DNA of 64,000 nucleotides from Fimbriimonas sp. (GTDB taxonomy: Bacteria; Armatimonadota; Fimbriimonadia; Fimbriimonadales; Fimbriimonadaceae): NCBI GenBank assembly GCA_031292555.1, contig JARLGV010000085.1:22609-86608 (forward strand), given 5' to 3'. A program made the position numbers and the translations under genes. Shown piece after piece: positions 10,119 through 18,665 of the stretch (positions are counted from its first letter, which is position 1; the number at the start of each line of letters is the position of its first letter). The notes under the pieces were generated by a model that saw nothing but the letters and a program-made list of their open reading frames with translations, did not search any database and had not been told where the DNA came from.

Positions 10119-10790
10119 ATGGCAGAACTACAGATTCACGGAAAGGACGGCAAGAGCGTCGGCACGCACAGTTTGAGTGCGGCGATCTCTGGCGCCAAGG
10201 TCAACGCCGTTACCGCTCATCGCGCAGTCGTCTCGGAAGAGGCCAACAAGCGACAGGGCACCCAGTCGGCCCTCACTCGTTCGGAAGTGCGAGGCGGCGG
10301 CCGGAAGCCGTATAAGCAGAAGAAGACCGGTAATGCCCGACAGGGAACTGTCAGCGCGCCGCACTATACCCATGGTGGTATGGCGATGGCGGTCAAGCCT
10401 CGCGACTACGAAAAGAAGATCAACAAGAAGGAGCGGAGAGCCGCTCTGCTTGGGGCCTTCGCAGCACAGATCGCAGCCGGCAACGTCACGATCGTCGACT
10501 CGATCGTGTTTGCCGAGCCAAAGACGAAGGATGCCGTCGCGCTCATCAGTGCGCTGGGATTTGCCAATCAGCGACGTCTGCTCATCGTGTTGCCAGTATA
10601 TGACGCGGTCACGTACAAGTGCTTCCGGAACCTGCCGAACGTAACGGTGCGCACCGCGCCGTCGTCGTCTGCCGGCGGAGCCGAAGCGGCCAAGACCGCC
10701 GTCTTCTCGACTCGCGATCTCCTGCTCGCTCAGAAGATCGTGGTCGCACAGGACGCACTCACCAAGATCGAGGAGGTCTGGGCTAAGTGA
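10119..10790 (+). CDS. rplD: 50S ribosomal protein L4
   Basis: 223 residues. The tunnel-loop region RSEVRGGGRKPYKQKKTGNAR and MAVKPRDYEKKINKKERR match L4/L1e. L4 lines the peptide exit tunnel and in many bacteria represses the S10 operon. It overlaps rplW by 4 nt (GTGA). Confidence 0.97.
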   Translation: MAELQIHGKDGKSVGTHSLSAAISGAKVNAVTAHRAVVSEEANKRQGTQSALTRSEVRGGGRKPYKQKKTGNARQGTVSAPHYTHGGMAMAVKPRDYEKKINKKERRAALLGAFAAQIAAGNVTIVDSIVFAEPKTKDAVALISALGFANQRRLLIVLPVYDAVTYKCFRNLPNVTVRTAPSSSAGGAEAAKTAVFSTRDLLLAQKIVVAQDALTKIEEVWAK

Positions 10791-11128
10791 AAAACCCATA
10801 CGATATCATCGTCCGTCCGCACATTACGGAAAAGGCAGTCGCCCTTTCCTATGGCGACCCGCGGATTCGGGATGAGGAACTTCTCGCCCGAAAATACACC
10901 TTTGAAGTGCGCACCGATGCAAACAAGATCGAGATCAAGGCTGCAATCGAGGCGATCTACAACGAGGGCAAGAAGAAGGATCAGGCCATCACCGTCGAAT
11001 CAGTCCGGACCATCAAGATTCTGGGCAAGAAGCGCCGACGTGGTCGCAGCGTGGGATACGAGCCAAACCGCAAGAAGGCTGTAATCACACTCGGAAAGGG
11101 CCAGATGCTCGAGGATTACGGAGTCTAA
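10787..11128 (+). CDS. rplW: 50S ribosomal protein L23
   Basis: 113 residues from a GTG start at 10787 that overlaps the rplD stop. It begins [17 protein letters not shown] and keeps the YTFEV and KKRRRGR(S)VGY elements of L23. L23 sits at the tunnel exit and docks trigger factor and SRP. Slightly longer than the E. coli protein. Confidence 0.97.
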   Translation: MKNPYDIIVRPHITEKAVALSYGDPRIRDEELLARKYTFEVRTDANKIEIKAAIEAIYNEGKKKDQAITVESVRTIKILGKKRRRGRSVGYEPNRKKAVITLGKGQMLEDYGV

Positions 11129-11129
11129 G

Positions 11130-11963
11130 ATGCCAACACGACAATATAAACCGACTTCGCCGGGTCGACGCCACATGATTGGCTCGACCTATGCCGAAGT
11201 AACGAAGGGCAAGCCGGAAAAGACGCTTACCTCGGCCAAGCCGCATACCGGCGGCCGAAACAGCAGCGGCCGTTTGACCTCCAAGAATCGAGGCGGCGGT
11301 AACAAAACCCAGTATCGCGTGGTCGACTTCAAGCGAGACAAGGACACAGTTCGGGCCAAAGTGGTCGCGATCGAATACGATCCGAATCGAACTTGCCGAA
11401 TCGCCCTCGTTCACTACCTGGACGGCGAGAAGAGATATATCCTCGCGCCCAAAGGTCTTTCGGTCGGAACGCTGATCGAAAGCGGGGAAGGCGCCGACAT
11501 TCTCCCGGGCAACGCGCTTCCGCTCAAGAACATCCCGCTTGGTACGCTCGTGCATAACATCGAGCTGCAGCCAAAGAAGGGAGGCCAGATGGTTCGTTCG
11601 GCCGGCGCCTCCGCGCAGGTCATGGCAAAGGAAGGGAACTACGTGACCCTCCGACTGCCCAGCGGTGAAATGCGCATGGTGCACAACACCTGCCGCGCAA
11701 CCATCGGCGAGGTCGGCAACTCCGAGCACGAGAACGAGTCGATCGGAAAGGCCGGTAAGAATCGGGGTCTTGGAAAGAAGCCGCACGTTCGCGGTGTCGT
11801 CATGAGCCCGCGCGACCACCCACACGGTGGTGGTGAAGCGAAGTCCCCCGTTGGACGCAAGAAAGGCCCAGTCGACCGATGGGGCAATAAGGCTCTCGGT
11901 CAGAAGACCCGGCACAACAAGCGCACGGAGAAATACATCGTTCGTCGGAGGGAGTCCAAGTAG
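11130..11963 (+). CDS. rplB: 50S ribosomal protein L2
   Basis: 277 residues. [22 protein letters not shown] and the C-terminal [20 protein letters not shown] identify L2. L2 is needed for subunit joining and peptidyl transfer; the conserved histidine of DHPHGGGE is present. It begins 1 nt after the rplW stop and is followed by a 171-nt structured gap before rpsS. Confidence 0.98.
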   Translation: MPTRQYKPTSPGRRHMIGSTYAEVTKGKPEKTLTSAKPHTGGRNSSGRLTSKNRGGGNKTQYRVVDFKRDKDTVRAKVVAIEYDPNRTCRIALVHYLDGEKRYILAPKGLSVGTLIESGEGADILPGNALPLKNIPLGTLVHNIELQPKKGGQMVRSAGASAQVMAKEGNYVTLRLPSGEMRMVHNTCRATIGEVGNSEHENESIGKAGKNRGLGKKPHVRGVVMSPRDHPHGGGEAKSPVGRKKGPVDRWGNKALGQKTRHNKRTEKYIVRRRESK

Positions 11964-11970
11964 GCAAAGG

Positions 11971-12066
11971 CTTCTCGGTTGGAATTGGCCGAGGAGCATA
12001 GCTCTACACGAAGGATCTATGACCGGGAAAGGGTGCGATCTGCTTACCGAACCCCGACCGTAGATC
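11971..12066 (+). ncRNA. Structured leader between rplB and rpsS (two hairpins)
   Basis: The 171-nt gap holds two inverted repeats: CTTCTCGG (11971-11978) with CCGAGGAG (11989-11996), and GATCTATG (12014-12021) with CGTAGATC (12059-12066), each with at most one G-U pair. No ORF is credible here. It may be a cis-acting mRNA structure for translational control of the downstream half of the operon. Confidence 0.4.
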
Positions 12067-12134
12067 GACTTCCCAATTAGCACGTGCACTGCCCACTCGG
12101 GTGAAACCGGGTCCAGGGGCACCACTGGAGAAAT

Positions 12135-12422
12135 ATGGCAAGAAGCTTAAAGAAAGGATTTTTTGTCGACGACCATCTCATGAAGAAGGTTATCGATCTG
12201 AACAGGAAGGGCGAAAAGCGGCTGATCAAGACTTGGAGCCGCCGATCGACCATCACGCCCGACATGGTCGGACACACGTTCGCCGTACACGACGGCCGCA
12301 AGCATGTGCCGGTTTTCATCACTGAGAACATGATCGGTCACAAGCTCGGAGAGTTTGCTCCGACACGGACGTTCCGTGGCCACGCCGGTGGCCTCGCCGA
12401 GAGGGGGACCAAGCTAAGGTAG
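12135..12422 (+). CDS. rpsS: 30S ribosomal protein S19
   Basis: 95 residues: [15 protein letters not shown], then [22 protein letters not shown] and [14 protein letters not shown]. These are the S19 signatures; S19 binds S13 in the 30S head. It follows a structured 171-nt gap, unlike the usually tight rplB-rpsS junction. Confidence 0.98.
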   Translation: MARSLKKGFFVDDHLMKKVIDLNRKGEKRLIKTWSRRSTITPDMVGHTFAVHDGRKHVPVFITENMIGHKLGEFAPTRTFRGHAGGLAERGTKLR

Positions 12423-12440
12423 AGCCCTGACGGGTAAAAT

Positions 12441-12476
12441 AAGCGGCTTTGCGCGAATTTGGCGCGGTAACCGCTT
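12441..12476 (+). promoter_or_regulatory. Hairpin adjoining the rplV ribosome binding site
   Basis: AAGCGG (12441-12446) pairs with CCGCTT (12471-12476), with an inner GCGC/GCGC pairing (12451-12454 and 12462-12465). The presumed rplV SD GAGG (12477-12480) follows immediately, so folding could influence rplV translation. Confidence 0.4.
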
Positions 12477-12489
12477 GAGGCAACAGACG

Positions 12490-13077
12490 ATGGAAGTAAG
12501 AGCAATCGCAAAATATGTAAGAGTGCAGCCGCGCAAAGTGCGGATTATCGCGGACGAGGTCCGCGGCAAGTCCGCCGTACACACGGCGAGTCTGCTGCGC
12601 TATCACACCTCAAAGAGCGCCCAGGCGCTTCACCAGGTGTTGATTTCGGCCATGGCAAACGCCCAGGAGAATCACAACCTGTCCCCCGATCAGTTGAAAA
12701 TCGCCGCCATCACGGTGGACGAGGGACCGCGACTCAAGCGGATGCAGGCAAGAGCTATGGGCCGAGGCAATCGGATCGTCAAGAAGACCAGCCACATCAC
12801 GGTGGTCGTTGAGGATTACGAAGCGCCCAAAGCCGTAAAGCCGCATGGCAGCAAGCCCAAGCCGCGGCCGACGTTCGCTGCTCCTACCAAGGGCAAGAAG
12901 AAGAGCGCTGCTCAGCCGGTCGCTGCCGATGATCCGGTAGTCGAGGCGACTGATGTCGTCGCTGCGCCGGTAGAGGCGTCCGAACCGATTTCGACGACGG
13001 AAACGGCCGAACAGGCCCCTACGACTGAGTCCACCGAAGGCGGAACCGCCCCAACGGACGAGAAAGGAGCGGAATAA
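12490..13077 (+). CDS. rplV: 50S ribosomal protein L22 with long C-terminal tail
   Basis: 195 residues from ATG 12490, chosen because GAGG lies 9 nt upstream and MEVRAIAKYVR matches family starts; a TTG at 12475 is the alternative. Residues 1-110 are a complete L22 with the tunnel hairpin (RMQARAMGRGNRI). Residues 111-139 are a basic linker and 140-195 an acidic Ala/Pro/Thr/Glu-rich tail, nearly doubling the usual length. L22 lines the exit tunnel, and its C-terminus lies near the tunnel mouth on the 50S surface, so the tail could project outside. Confidence 0.96.
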   Translation: MEVRAIAKYVRVQPRKVRIIADEVRGKSAVHTASLLRYHTSKSAQALHQVLISAMANAQENHNLSPDQLKIAAITVDEGPRLKRMQARAMGRGNRIVKKTSHITVVVEDYEAPKAVKPHGSKPKPRPTFAAPTKGKKKSAAQPVAADDPVVEATDVVAAPVEASEPISTTETAEQAPTTESTEGGTAPTDEKGAE

Positions 13078-13079
13078 CT

Positions 13080-13862
13080 TTGGGTCAGAAGATTCATCCA
13101 GTAGGCTTTCGCGTTGGGGTCATTCGTGGCTTCGACAGCCAGTGGTATTACGGAAAGAAGGGCTATGGCAATGCCCTCCTGCAGGATCACGAGATTCGGC
13201 AGTTCATCAAGAGGCGCACCGGTCTTGGCAACGTCAGCCGAGTCGAGATCGAGCGCGCTGCCAACCGCGTCAAGGTGACCATCTTCACCGCGCGCCCCGG
13301 TGCGATCATCGGACGCGGCGGTAAGGGCATCGACGAGTTGACCGACACGCTGAACCGGATGGTTCGCGCCAAGGACAAGACGATGGTCGTTCAGGTCAAC
13401 GTCACCGAGGTTCGCCAGCCGGAGTTGGACGCGCAGCTCGTCGCAGAGAACGTGTGCCAGCAGCTCGAAAAGCGCATCAGCCATCGCCGGGCCATGCGGC
13501 AAGCGATGACCCGCGTGATGCGAATGAACGGACGTGGGATTAAGATCCAGGTCTCGGGACGGTTGGGCGGTTCGGAAATCGCTCGCCGCGAGGGAGACAA
13601 GATCGGCAAGATCCCGCTCCACACTATTCGCGCCGACATCGACTACGGCCAGGCAACCGCTCACACGGTCTATGGCTCGGTCGGATGCAAGGTGTGGATC
13701 TACAAGGGAGAGGTTCTTCCCGAGCGACGGTTGCGAGATATCGAGCCCCAGCCGCAGCCAGCCCGCCGACCTCGTCCTCCGCGAGAGGACTCGTCGCAGC
13801 AGGCATTCGCTGCCACTCAGGCTCCGGCGCCGGTCGCACCCGTTGAAGGAGGTCAAGCCTAA
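13080..13862 (+). CDS. rpsC: 30S ribosomal protein S3
   Basis: 260 residues from a TTG start ([13 protein letters not shown]), supported by AAAGGAG about 13 nt upstream and by family alignment. The KH domain motif [14 protein letters not shown] and the C-terminal [21 protein letters not shown] are intact. Residues about 222-260 are a Pro/Arg/Ala-rich extension. S3 forms the mRNA entry site with S4 and S5. Its stop overlaps the rplP start by 1 nt. Confidence 0.97.
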   Translation: MGQKIHPVGFRVGVIRGFDSQWYYGKKGYGNALLQDHEIRQFIKRRTGLGNVSRVEIERAANRVKVTIFTARPGAIIGRGGKGIDELTDTLNRMVRAKDKTMVVQVNVTEVRQPELDAQLVAENVCQQLEKRISHRRAMRQAMTRVMRMNGRGIKIQVSGRLGGSEIARREGDKIGKIPLHTIRADIDYGQATAHTVYGSVGCKVWIYKGEVLPERRLRDIEPQPQPARRPRPPREDSSQQAFAATQAPAPVAPVEGGQA

Positions 13863-14353
13863 TGTTGATGCCCAAGAGAGTCAAGCATCGAAAGATGCAC
13901 CGTGGAAGGATGAAGGGCCACGCGACCCAGGGTAACCGGATCTCTTTCGGTGAATTCGGAATCGTAGCCCAAGAGCCGGCGTGGATTACCTCCCGCCAGA
14001 TCGAAGCCGCTCGTATCGCCATGACCCGCCACATCAAACGTGGTGGAAAAGTGTGGATTCGAATCTTCCCGGACAAGTCGTACACTAAGAAGCCTCTCGA
14101 AACCCGTATGGGTAAGGGTAAGGCTCCAGTCGAAGGCTGGGTCGCAGTCATAAAGCCGGGCCGCGTTCTGTTCGAGATGGACGGAGTCCCGGTGGAAGTG
14201 GCCAAAGAGGCCATGAGGCTCGCGATTTTCAAACTGCCGATCCGCTGCAAGTTCGTCACCAAGGCCGAACTGGAGGCTGCTGCCGCCATCGCCGTGGTTG
14301 AGACAGGAGACGATGCGGTCGTCGCAGAAGCGCCGGAGAGCGTTCAGGAATAG
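13862..14353 (+). CDS. rplP: 50S ribosomal protein L16
   Basis: 163 residues: [19 protein letters not shown] and [29 protein letters not shown] segment (here [10 protein letters not shown]). L16 organises the A-site tRNA elbow region of 23S rRNA. A 25-residue Ala/Val/Glu-rich tail extends beyond the usual end. Confidence 0.98.
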   Translation: MLMPKRVKHRKMHRGRMKGHATQGNRISFGEFGIVAQEPAWITSRQIEAARIAMTRHIKRGGKVWIRIFPDKSYTKKPLETRMGKGKAPVEGWVAVIKPGRVLFEMDGVPVEVAKEAMRLAIFKLPIRCKFVTKAELEAAAAIAVVETGDDAVVAEAPESVQE

Positions 14354-14362
14354 CATAACAAG

Positions 14363-14569
14363 ATGAAGGACACGAAAATATCAGAACTGCGAGAGAAGAG
14401 CGTTCCTGAGCTGGAGGCATTGGTTCTCGAAGAGAGGGCAAACCTCTACAAGGCTCGAAGGGACCTCGTTTTTCGACGGATGACCGACACGGCCAGCGTC
14501 AAGGTGCGGCGACACAACATCGCCCGCATGCTTACGCTGATTGCCGAGAAGAAGCGAGGTAACGCGTAA
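14363..14569 (+). CDS. rpmC: 50S ribosomal protein L29
   Basis: 68 residues, with the two-helix L29 pattern ([17 protein letters not shown] then [17 protein letters not shown]). L29 lies near the tunnel exit beside L23. The stop overlaps the rpsQ ATG by 1 nt (TAATG). Confidence 0.96.
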   Translation: MKDTKISELREKSVPELEALVLEERANLYKARRDLVFRRMTDTASVKVRRHNIARMLTLIAEKKRGNA

Positions 14570-14853
14570 TGGCAGATACAAACAAGGAAGCTGTTGTTGA
14601 GGAGTCTCGCGGCAATCGAAAGGTCCGTCAAGGAATCGTCGTCTCCAACAAGATGGAGAAGACGGTCGTCGTGAAAATTGAGCGCCGCGTTCAGCACCCG
14701 ATCTACGGAAAAGTCGTGTTGCGCACGAAGAAGTTCAAGGCCCACGACATCATCGGATGCGACGAAGGAGACCGAGTCGAGATTATGGAGACCCGCCCGA
14801 TCAGCAGAGACAAGTGCTGGCGAGTCACCCAGATCCTTGAAAAGGTGAAGTAA
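14569..14853 (+). CDS. rpsQ: 30S ribosomal protein S17
   Basis: 94 residues. The OB-fold core [20 protein letters not shown] and [13 protein letters not shown] are S17 signatures. S17 binds the 5' domain of 16S rRNA early in assembly. A 123-nt hairpin-rich gap follows before rplN. Confidence 0.97.
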   Translation: MADTNKEAVVEESRGNRKVRQGIVVSNKMEKTVVVKIERRVQHPIYGKVVLRTKKFKAHDIIGCDEGDRVEIMETRPISRDKCWRVTQILEKVK

Positions 14854-14862
14854 CTCGTTTAG

Positions 14863-14915
14863 GGCAGCCGGTTGGCTGCCAACGTGTTTGAGGCTGAGTT
14901 CGCTCCGCCTCAAAC
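14863..14915 (+). ncRNA. Two tandem hairpins between rpsQ and rplN
   Basis: Hairpin 1: GGCAGCC (14863-14869) with GGCTGCC (14874-14880). Hairpin 2: GTTTGAGGC (14886-14894) with GCCTCAAAC (14907-14915). Neither is followed by a T-run. They mark the S10/spc boundary and could be a regulatory binding site or RNA-processing site. Confidence 0.45.
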
Positions 14916-14976
14916 GCATGTCAAGCCTCCTCCGGAATGCCGGAATGGCCTCTGAAACAGTACAAGGAATAAGACA

Positions 14977-15348
14977 ATGATTCAGCAATTTACAAGGCTC
15001 AAGGTGGCCGACAATTCGGGAGCGCGCGAAGTGATGTGTATTCGCGTCCTGAAAGGATCTCAGCCCCGGTACGGCGGCATCGGCGACGTCATCGTGGCTG
15101 CCGTGAAAGTGGCAACCCCCAACATGCCGGTCAAGAAGGGCGATGTGGTAAAGGCGGTCATCGTGCGGACGAAGCACCCGGTCCGGCGCGTCGATGGCTC
15201 GACCCTGCGATTCGACGATAACGCATGCGTCGTCATCAACCCGTCCAACCTCGAGCCCCGAGGTACGCGCATCTTTGGGCCGGTGGCTCGCGAATTGCGC
15301 GACAAGAACTTCATGAAGATCGTATCGCTTGCACCGGAGGCCCTTTAA
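14977..15348 (+). CDS. rplN: 50S ribosomal protein L14
   Basis: 123 residues: [22 protein letters not shown] and [21 protein letters not shown]14 contributes to bridge B8 with the 30S subunit. First gene of the spc-type block; its stop overlaps the rplX ATG (TAATG). Confidence 0.98.
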   Translation: MIQQFTRLKVADNSGAREVMCIRVLKGSQPRYGGIGDVIVAAVKVATPNMPVKKGDVVKAVIVRTKHPVRRVDGSTLRFDDNACVVINPSNLEPRGTRIFGPVARELRDKNFMKIVSLAPEAL

Positions 15349-15758
15349 TGCCAACAAAAGCAGAACTTAAGCAAAAGGCCACGCACATCAAACTGAAGAT
15401 CCGTAAGTTTGACAAGGTGGTCATCATTTCCGGGAAGGACAAGGGCGAAATCGGATTTGTCGCCGCCGTCTCGCCCAAAGAGCAGAAGGTCCTCGTACTC
15501 AAAGAGAACGAGGAGAATCCGGAGCAGCCGCTGCCGCTCAACGCTGCGATCAAGCATCGCAAAGCGAAGACTCAAGGGCAGCGATCGGTCCGGATGAAGA
15601 TCCCGGTGCCCATTCACATCAGCAATGTGATGGTTTTGGATCCGGCAACCAATCAGCCGACCCGTGTCGGACGGCGAGAGGAAGACGGCAAACTCGTGCG
15701 CTACGCCAAGAAGAGCGGCACCAAACTCGTCGATGTTCCTGTGATCGAGCCCAAGTAA
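15348..15758 (+). CDS. rplX: 50S ribosomal protein L24
   Basis: 136 residues from ATG 15348, which overlaps the rplN stop. An upstream in-frame ATG at 15225 lies inside rplN and is rejected. The KOW motif DKVVIISGKDKGEIG and PIHISNVMVLDP are L24 signatures. L24 initiates 50S assembly. Longer than the E. coli protein, with an insertion between the KOW region and the central strand and a basic C-terminus. Confidence 0.96.
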   Translation: MPTKAELKQKATHIKLKIRKFDKVVIISGKDKGEIGFVAAVSPKEQKVLVLKENEENPEQPLPLNAAIKHRKAKTQGQRSVRMKIPVPIHISNVMVLDPATNQPTRVGRREEDGKLVRYAKKSGTKLVDVPVIEPK

Positions 15759-15811
15759 GGGTTCGATCACAGCGTCGCCTGGTCAGAAATCAGGCAAAGT
15801 AAGGAAGACTA

Positions 15812-16408
15812 ATGGCAAGAAAAGAAAAAGAAAAAGTCGTGGCCGGTCCGATCACCCTGCCCAAGCCACGGCTGAAGGCAAAGTATCAGAGCGACGTCCT
15901 ACCAAAGCTCACCGAGCAGTTTAAGTACAAAACGGTGATGCAGGCTCCCAAGTTGGACAAGATCGTCATCAACATGGGGACCGGCAGCAAGGAAAAGAGC
16001 GGCGACAAGAACCTGGAGAATTCCATCCGGGACATGACACTGATCTCGGGCCAGAAGCCGATCATCACCAAGGCGAAGAAGGCTATTTCGAACTTCAAAC
16101 TCCGTGAAGGCATGGAGATCGGTTGCAAGGTCACCCTCCGCGGCGATCGCATGTACCACTTCTTCGATAAGCTGGCAACCGTCGTGCTCCCCCGTATCCG
16201 AGACTTTCAGGGCCTTTCGCCGAAGTCTTTCGATGGACGCGGCAACTACGCCCTCGGTTTGAAAGAGCAGTTGGTCTTCCCCGAGATCCCGTATGACACG
16301 TTCGACCGCATCCGCGGTATGGACATCGTGATCTGCACCACCGCCAAGACCGACGAAGAAGCCCGCGTCTTCCTGAAGGCCATGGGCCTTCCCCTCCGAG
16401 AGAAGTAA
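15812..16408 (+). CDS. rplE: 50S ribosomal protein L5
   Basis: 198 residues. [37 protein letters not shown] and [19 protein letters not shown] identify L5, which binds 5S rRNA and contacts P-site tRNA. A 20-residue basic N-terminal extension precedes the core. It is the last ribosomal gene here: rpsN, rpsH and rplF do not follow, and a terminator-like hairpin and repeats come next. Confidence 0.98.
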   Translation: MARKEKEKVVAGPITLPKPRLKAKYQSDVLPKLTEQFKYKTVMQAPKLDKIVINMGTGSKEKSGDKNLENSIRDMTLISGQKPIITKAKKAISNFKLREGMEIGCKVTLRGDRMYHFFDKLATVVLPRIRDFQGLSPKSFDGRGNYALGLKEQLVFPEIPYDTFDRIRGMDIVICTTAKTDEEARVFLKAMGLPLREK

Positions 16409-16420
16409 AACCACCCTCCC

Positions 16421-16450
16421 CCAAGGAGCGCGGACTTCAGTCCGCCCAAG
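16421..16450 (+). repeat. Left arm of 30-nt inverted repeat
   Basis: It matches the reverse complement of 16932-16961 at 29 of 30 positions. It contains the small hairpin GCGGACT-TCA-GTCCGC-type palindrome seen in REP elements. Confidence 0.85.
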
Positions 16451-16452
16451 TG

Positions 16453-16482
16453 CCCCGGGCTTCAGCCCGGGGTTCCTTTCTT
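16453..16482 (+). terminator. Terminator-like hairpin after rplE
   Basis: CCCCGGGC (16453-16460), loop TTCA, GCCCGGGG (16465-16472), then TTCCTTTCTT. It probably ends the ribosomal transcript, though the stem is also REP-like. Confidence 0.65.
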
Positions 16483-16931
16483 AAGCAAGAGCCTCCACTG
16501 GACAAGGCGCCGTGCCCTGGAAGAAACCTCCTGCCTCGGGCAACGAACTCCTGCCCCCGGCGATGGCCCCTTGCCTATGGAGATGATCCGACGTTCGGAG
16601 AGTGCATCAACTTTCCAGCACGACTTCGCTCCGTAGCGATCCACCAGGCCCATCGAAACGAATCCGTCTTCTATGAAGTAGCTGAGACATCTGCGATCCA
16701 GGTTGCTGTCAGCGGATCGCTACTTTCTCCAACCGACTCGCCCATTTCCACCTTGGCTACAGGTTCGATAGCGTGCAGGTTCCCCCCAAATATGACGCAA
16801 CCCACCGTTGTAGAGTCCACCTTGTACGGTGCTCGCCAGCCTAGCTAAGGAGGCGTCGTCGGCCATTGCCTGCCAGACCGTGCTTGAGGCTCAATGCGGG
16901 CTTACACCGAGCCGGACTGAAGTCCTGGATA

Positions 16932-16961
16932 CTTGGGCGGACTGAAATCCGCGCTCCTTGG
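16932..16961 (-). repeat. Right arm of 30-nt inverted repeat
   Basis: Inverted partner of 16421-16450, with one mismatch. A TTG at 16958 inside it can be read as a start of the downstream permease but is not preferred. Confidence 0.85.
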
Positions 16962-17008
16962 AGGGGTTGCGAAGTTCCGACGCCTATTTGGTGGCGGGAT
17001 GGGCAATA

Positions 17009-17818
17009 ATGCATCCCATGCGGTGGACGTTGCGGAAATGGAGGGCAGTGTTCTCCATTTACTTCCAGGACGGAATCGCGTACCGGGCTAGCGGGCTCAT
17101 CTGGGTGACTACAGACCTGGCTACCGCGGTTACAATGCCGCTCGTTTGGGCTGCCGCAAGCAAGAGCGGACCGATCGGCGGGTTCACGTCGAGCGACTTC
17201 ATCCTTTACTACCTCTGTATGCTGTTTCTCGGCAGCTTCGTGATGAGCCACATCATGTGGGAACTCGCGATGGAGATTAAGGAAGGGCAGTTCTCGACGA
17301 TGCTTCTGCGGCCGATGAGCTTCTACCAACTCAACTTTTTCCGGAATCTCTCCTGGCGCGTGATCCGGCCCGTCCTATTCGCGCCGTTCTTCGTCGCCCT
17401 ACTCCTCGCCTATCACAGCTACCTCAAACACGTCGACATCCATCTCGGTTGGCAGTTTTGGGCATCCGTGATCATGGGGCACCTGGTCAGCTTCTCTTTC
17501 GTGATGATGATGTCGATGCTCGCCCTGTTCACACAGGAGGTCACTTCGATCTTCGAGCTGTATTACATTCCGATGCTGTTCTTGTCTGGTCAGCTCTTTC
17601 CCATCGCCATGCTGCCAGATTGGGCGGCCAAGCTCGCCAAGATGTTCCCTTTTTACTTTATGACCGGCGCCCCGACCGAGATCCTTATAGGACGAATCGG
17701 CGGCGGCGCCGTCTATCAGGTCCTTGGAATTCAGGTCATGTGGGTCACCGTCTGCTACGGCGTTTCGCGCATCCTCTGGAGAGTAGGTCTCAGGCATTAC
17801 ACCGGCGTAGGCATGTAG
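17009..17818 (+). CDS. ABC-2 family transporter permease (ABC2_membrane_6/DUF990-like)
   Basis: 269 residues from ATG 17009 (ATG 17018 also possible; TTG 16958 lies inside a repeat). About six hydrophobic segments are visible (residues near 32-50, 60-80, 105-130, 140-175, 180-205, 225-250), with the pattern MEIKEGQFSTMLLRPMSFYQL common to ABC-2 permeases of the daunorubicin-type group. Such permeases usually work with an ATPase and a second permease; neither is adjacent, so the partners must be elsewhere. Substrate unknown. Confidence 0.75.
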   Translation: MHPMRWTLRKWRAVFSIYFQDGIAYRASGLIWVTTDLATAVTMPLVWAAASKSGPIGGFTSSDFILYYLCMLFLGSFVMSHIMWELAMEIKEGQFSTMLLRPMSFYQLNFFRNLSWRVIRPVLFAPFFVALLLAYHSYLKHVDIHLGWQFWASVIMGHLVSFSFVMMMSMLALFTQEVTSIFELYYIPMLFLSGQLFPIAMLPDWAAKLAKMFPFYFMTGAPTEILIGRIGGGAVYQVLGIQVMWVTVCYGVSRILWRVGLRHYTGVGM

Positions 17819-17853
17819 TAGGTAGGGTTGATGATCGCCGGTAGACTCTAGGC

Positions 17854-18597
17854 ATGCGTTTCAAGCGGGTGTTAGTGACGGGGAGTTCGCGGGGAATCGG
17901 CCGGGCTATCGCTCAGAGGCTGGCTCAAACGGGTTGGTCGGTTGCGATCCACTACACGGCATCCGAGAAAGAAGCCGCCCAAACGGAGCGCCTGCTTGGC
18001 AGTGCATGCTCGGGTGTCTATCGGGCTGATCTTTCGGCCCCGAGCAAGGCGAAGGGTCTGATCGAAGCGGCCCTTGCAGACGGGCCGCTCCAAGCATTAG
18101 TCAACAACGCAGGCGTCTATATGCCTCTGGACTTCATTCAATCGGGAGACGCCGCATTCAGCGCGAACTTCCATAAGACGTTCTCGATCAACTTCGAGTC
18201 GCCGGTGGCAATGATGCGTGCTGCCGCAAAGCATTTCGACCAGAACGGCGGTGGCAAAATCCTCAACGTGGCCAGCCGAGTGGGTTTCAAAGGAGAAGGA
18301 GGCGCAGCGCTATATGCATCTTCAAAGGCAGCGCTGATCAACCTTACTCGGAGCCTGGCCGTGGAGTTGGCGCCACGCAACATCCAGCTTTTCGGCATCG
18401 CTCCCGGTTGGGTCGATACCGCCATGGTCAGGGAAGGTATGAACGAGCGTTTGGCAGAGATCAATGAGTCGATTCCGCTTGGGCGCATGGCAACGCCCAA
18501 GGACTGCGCCGCCACCGCTGCGTTCTTGCTCTCGGACGATGCCGCGTATCTAAGCGGTGTAGTCATCGATATCAATGGCGCCAGCTACTTCCACTAA
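17854..18597 (+). CDS. Short-chain dehydrogenase/reductase, FabG-like
   Basis: 247 residues. The NAD(P)-binding motif TGSSRGIG is at 9-16, NNAG at 84-87, and the catalytic triad is Ser141, Tyr154, Lys158 (LYASSK). This is a classical SDR, cytosolic, reducing or oxidising a carbonyl/alcohol; the substrate cannot be read from the sequence. It lies 35 nt after the permease and may share its transcript. Confidence 0.9.
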   Translation: MRFKRVLVTGSSRGIGRAIAQRLAQTGWSVAIHYTASEKEAAQTERLLGSACSGVYRADLSAPSKAKGLIEAALADGPLQALVNNAGVYMPLDFIQSGDAAFSANFHKTFSINFESPVAMMRAAAKHFDQNGGGKILNVASRVGFKGEGGAALYASSKAALINLTRSLAVELAPRNIQLFGIAPGWVDTAMVREGMNERLAEINESIPLGRMATPKDCAATAAFLLSDDAAYLSGVVIDINGASYFH

Positions 18598-18665
18598 CCG
18601 ACCGGCCCGGATCTTCGATCGCTTGGCGCTCCCCGCCGGTCAGGCGTCATACTTGTAGTCGTTCG

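Larger units (their letters stand above)
16409..17008. other. 600-nt non-coding region with inverted-repeat cassette after rplE
   Basis: No credible gene. It contains a terminator-like hairpin (16453-16482) and is framed by two 30-nt inverted copies (16421-16450 and 16932-16961). The interior reads poorly in all frames. It resembles a REP/MITE-type non-autonomous element; no transposase is encoded. Confidence 0.6.

Noticed and set aside
11085..12125. 346-residue ORF antisense to rplB
   Set aside because: Overlaps rplB completely and shows no protein-like pattern.
15225..15347. 41-residue N-terminal extension of rplX
   Set aside because: Lies inside rplN and does not match L24; ATG 15348 fits the family.
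16450..16848. 132-residue ORF inside the repeat cassette
   Set aside because: Unusual composition, no SD and no recognisable domain; it lies in an inverted-repeat element.
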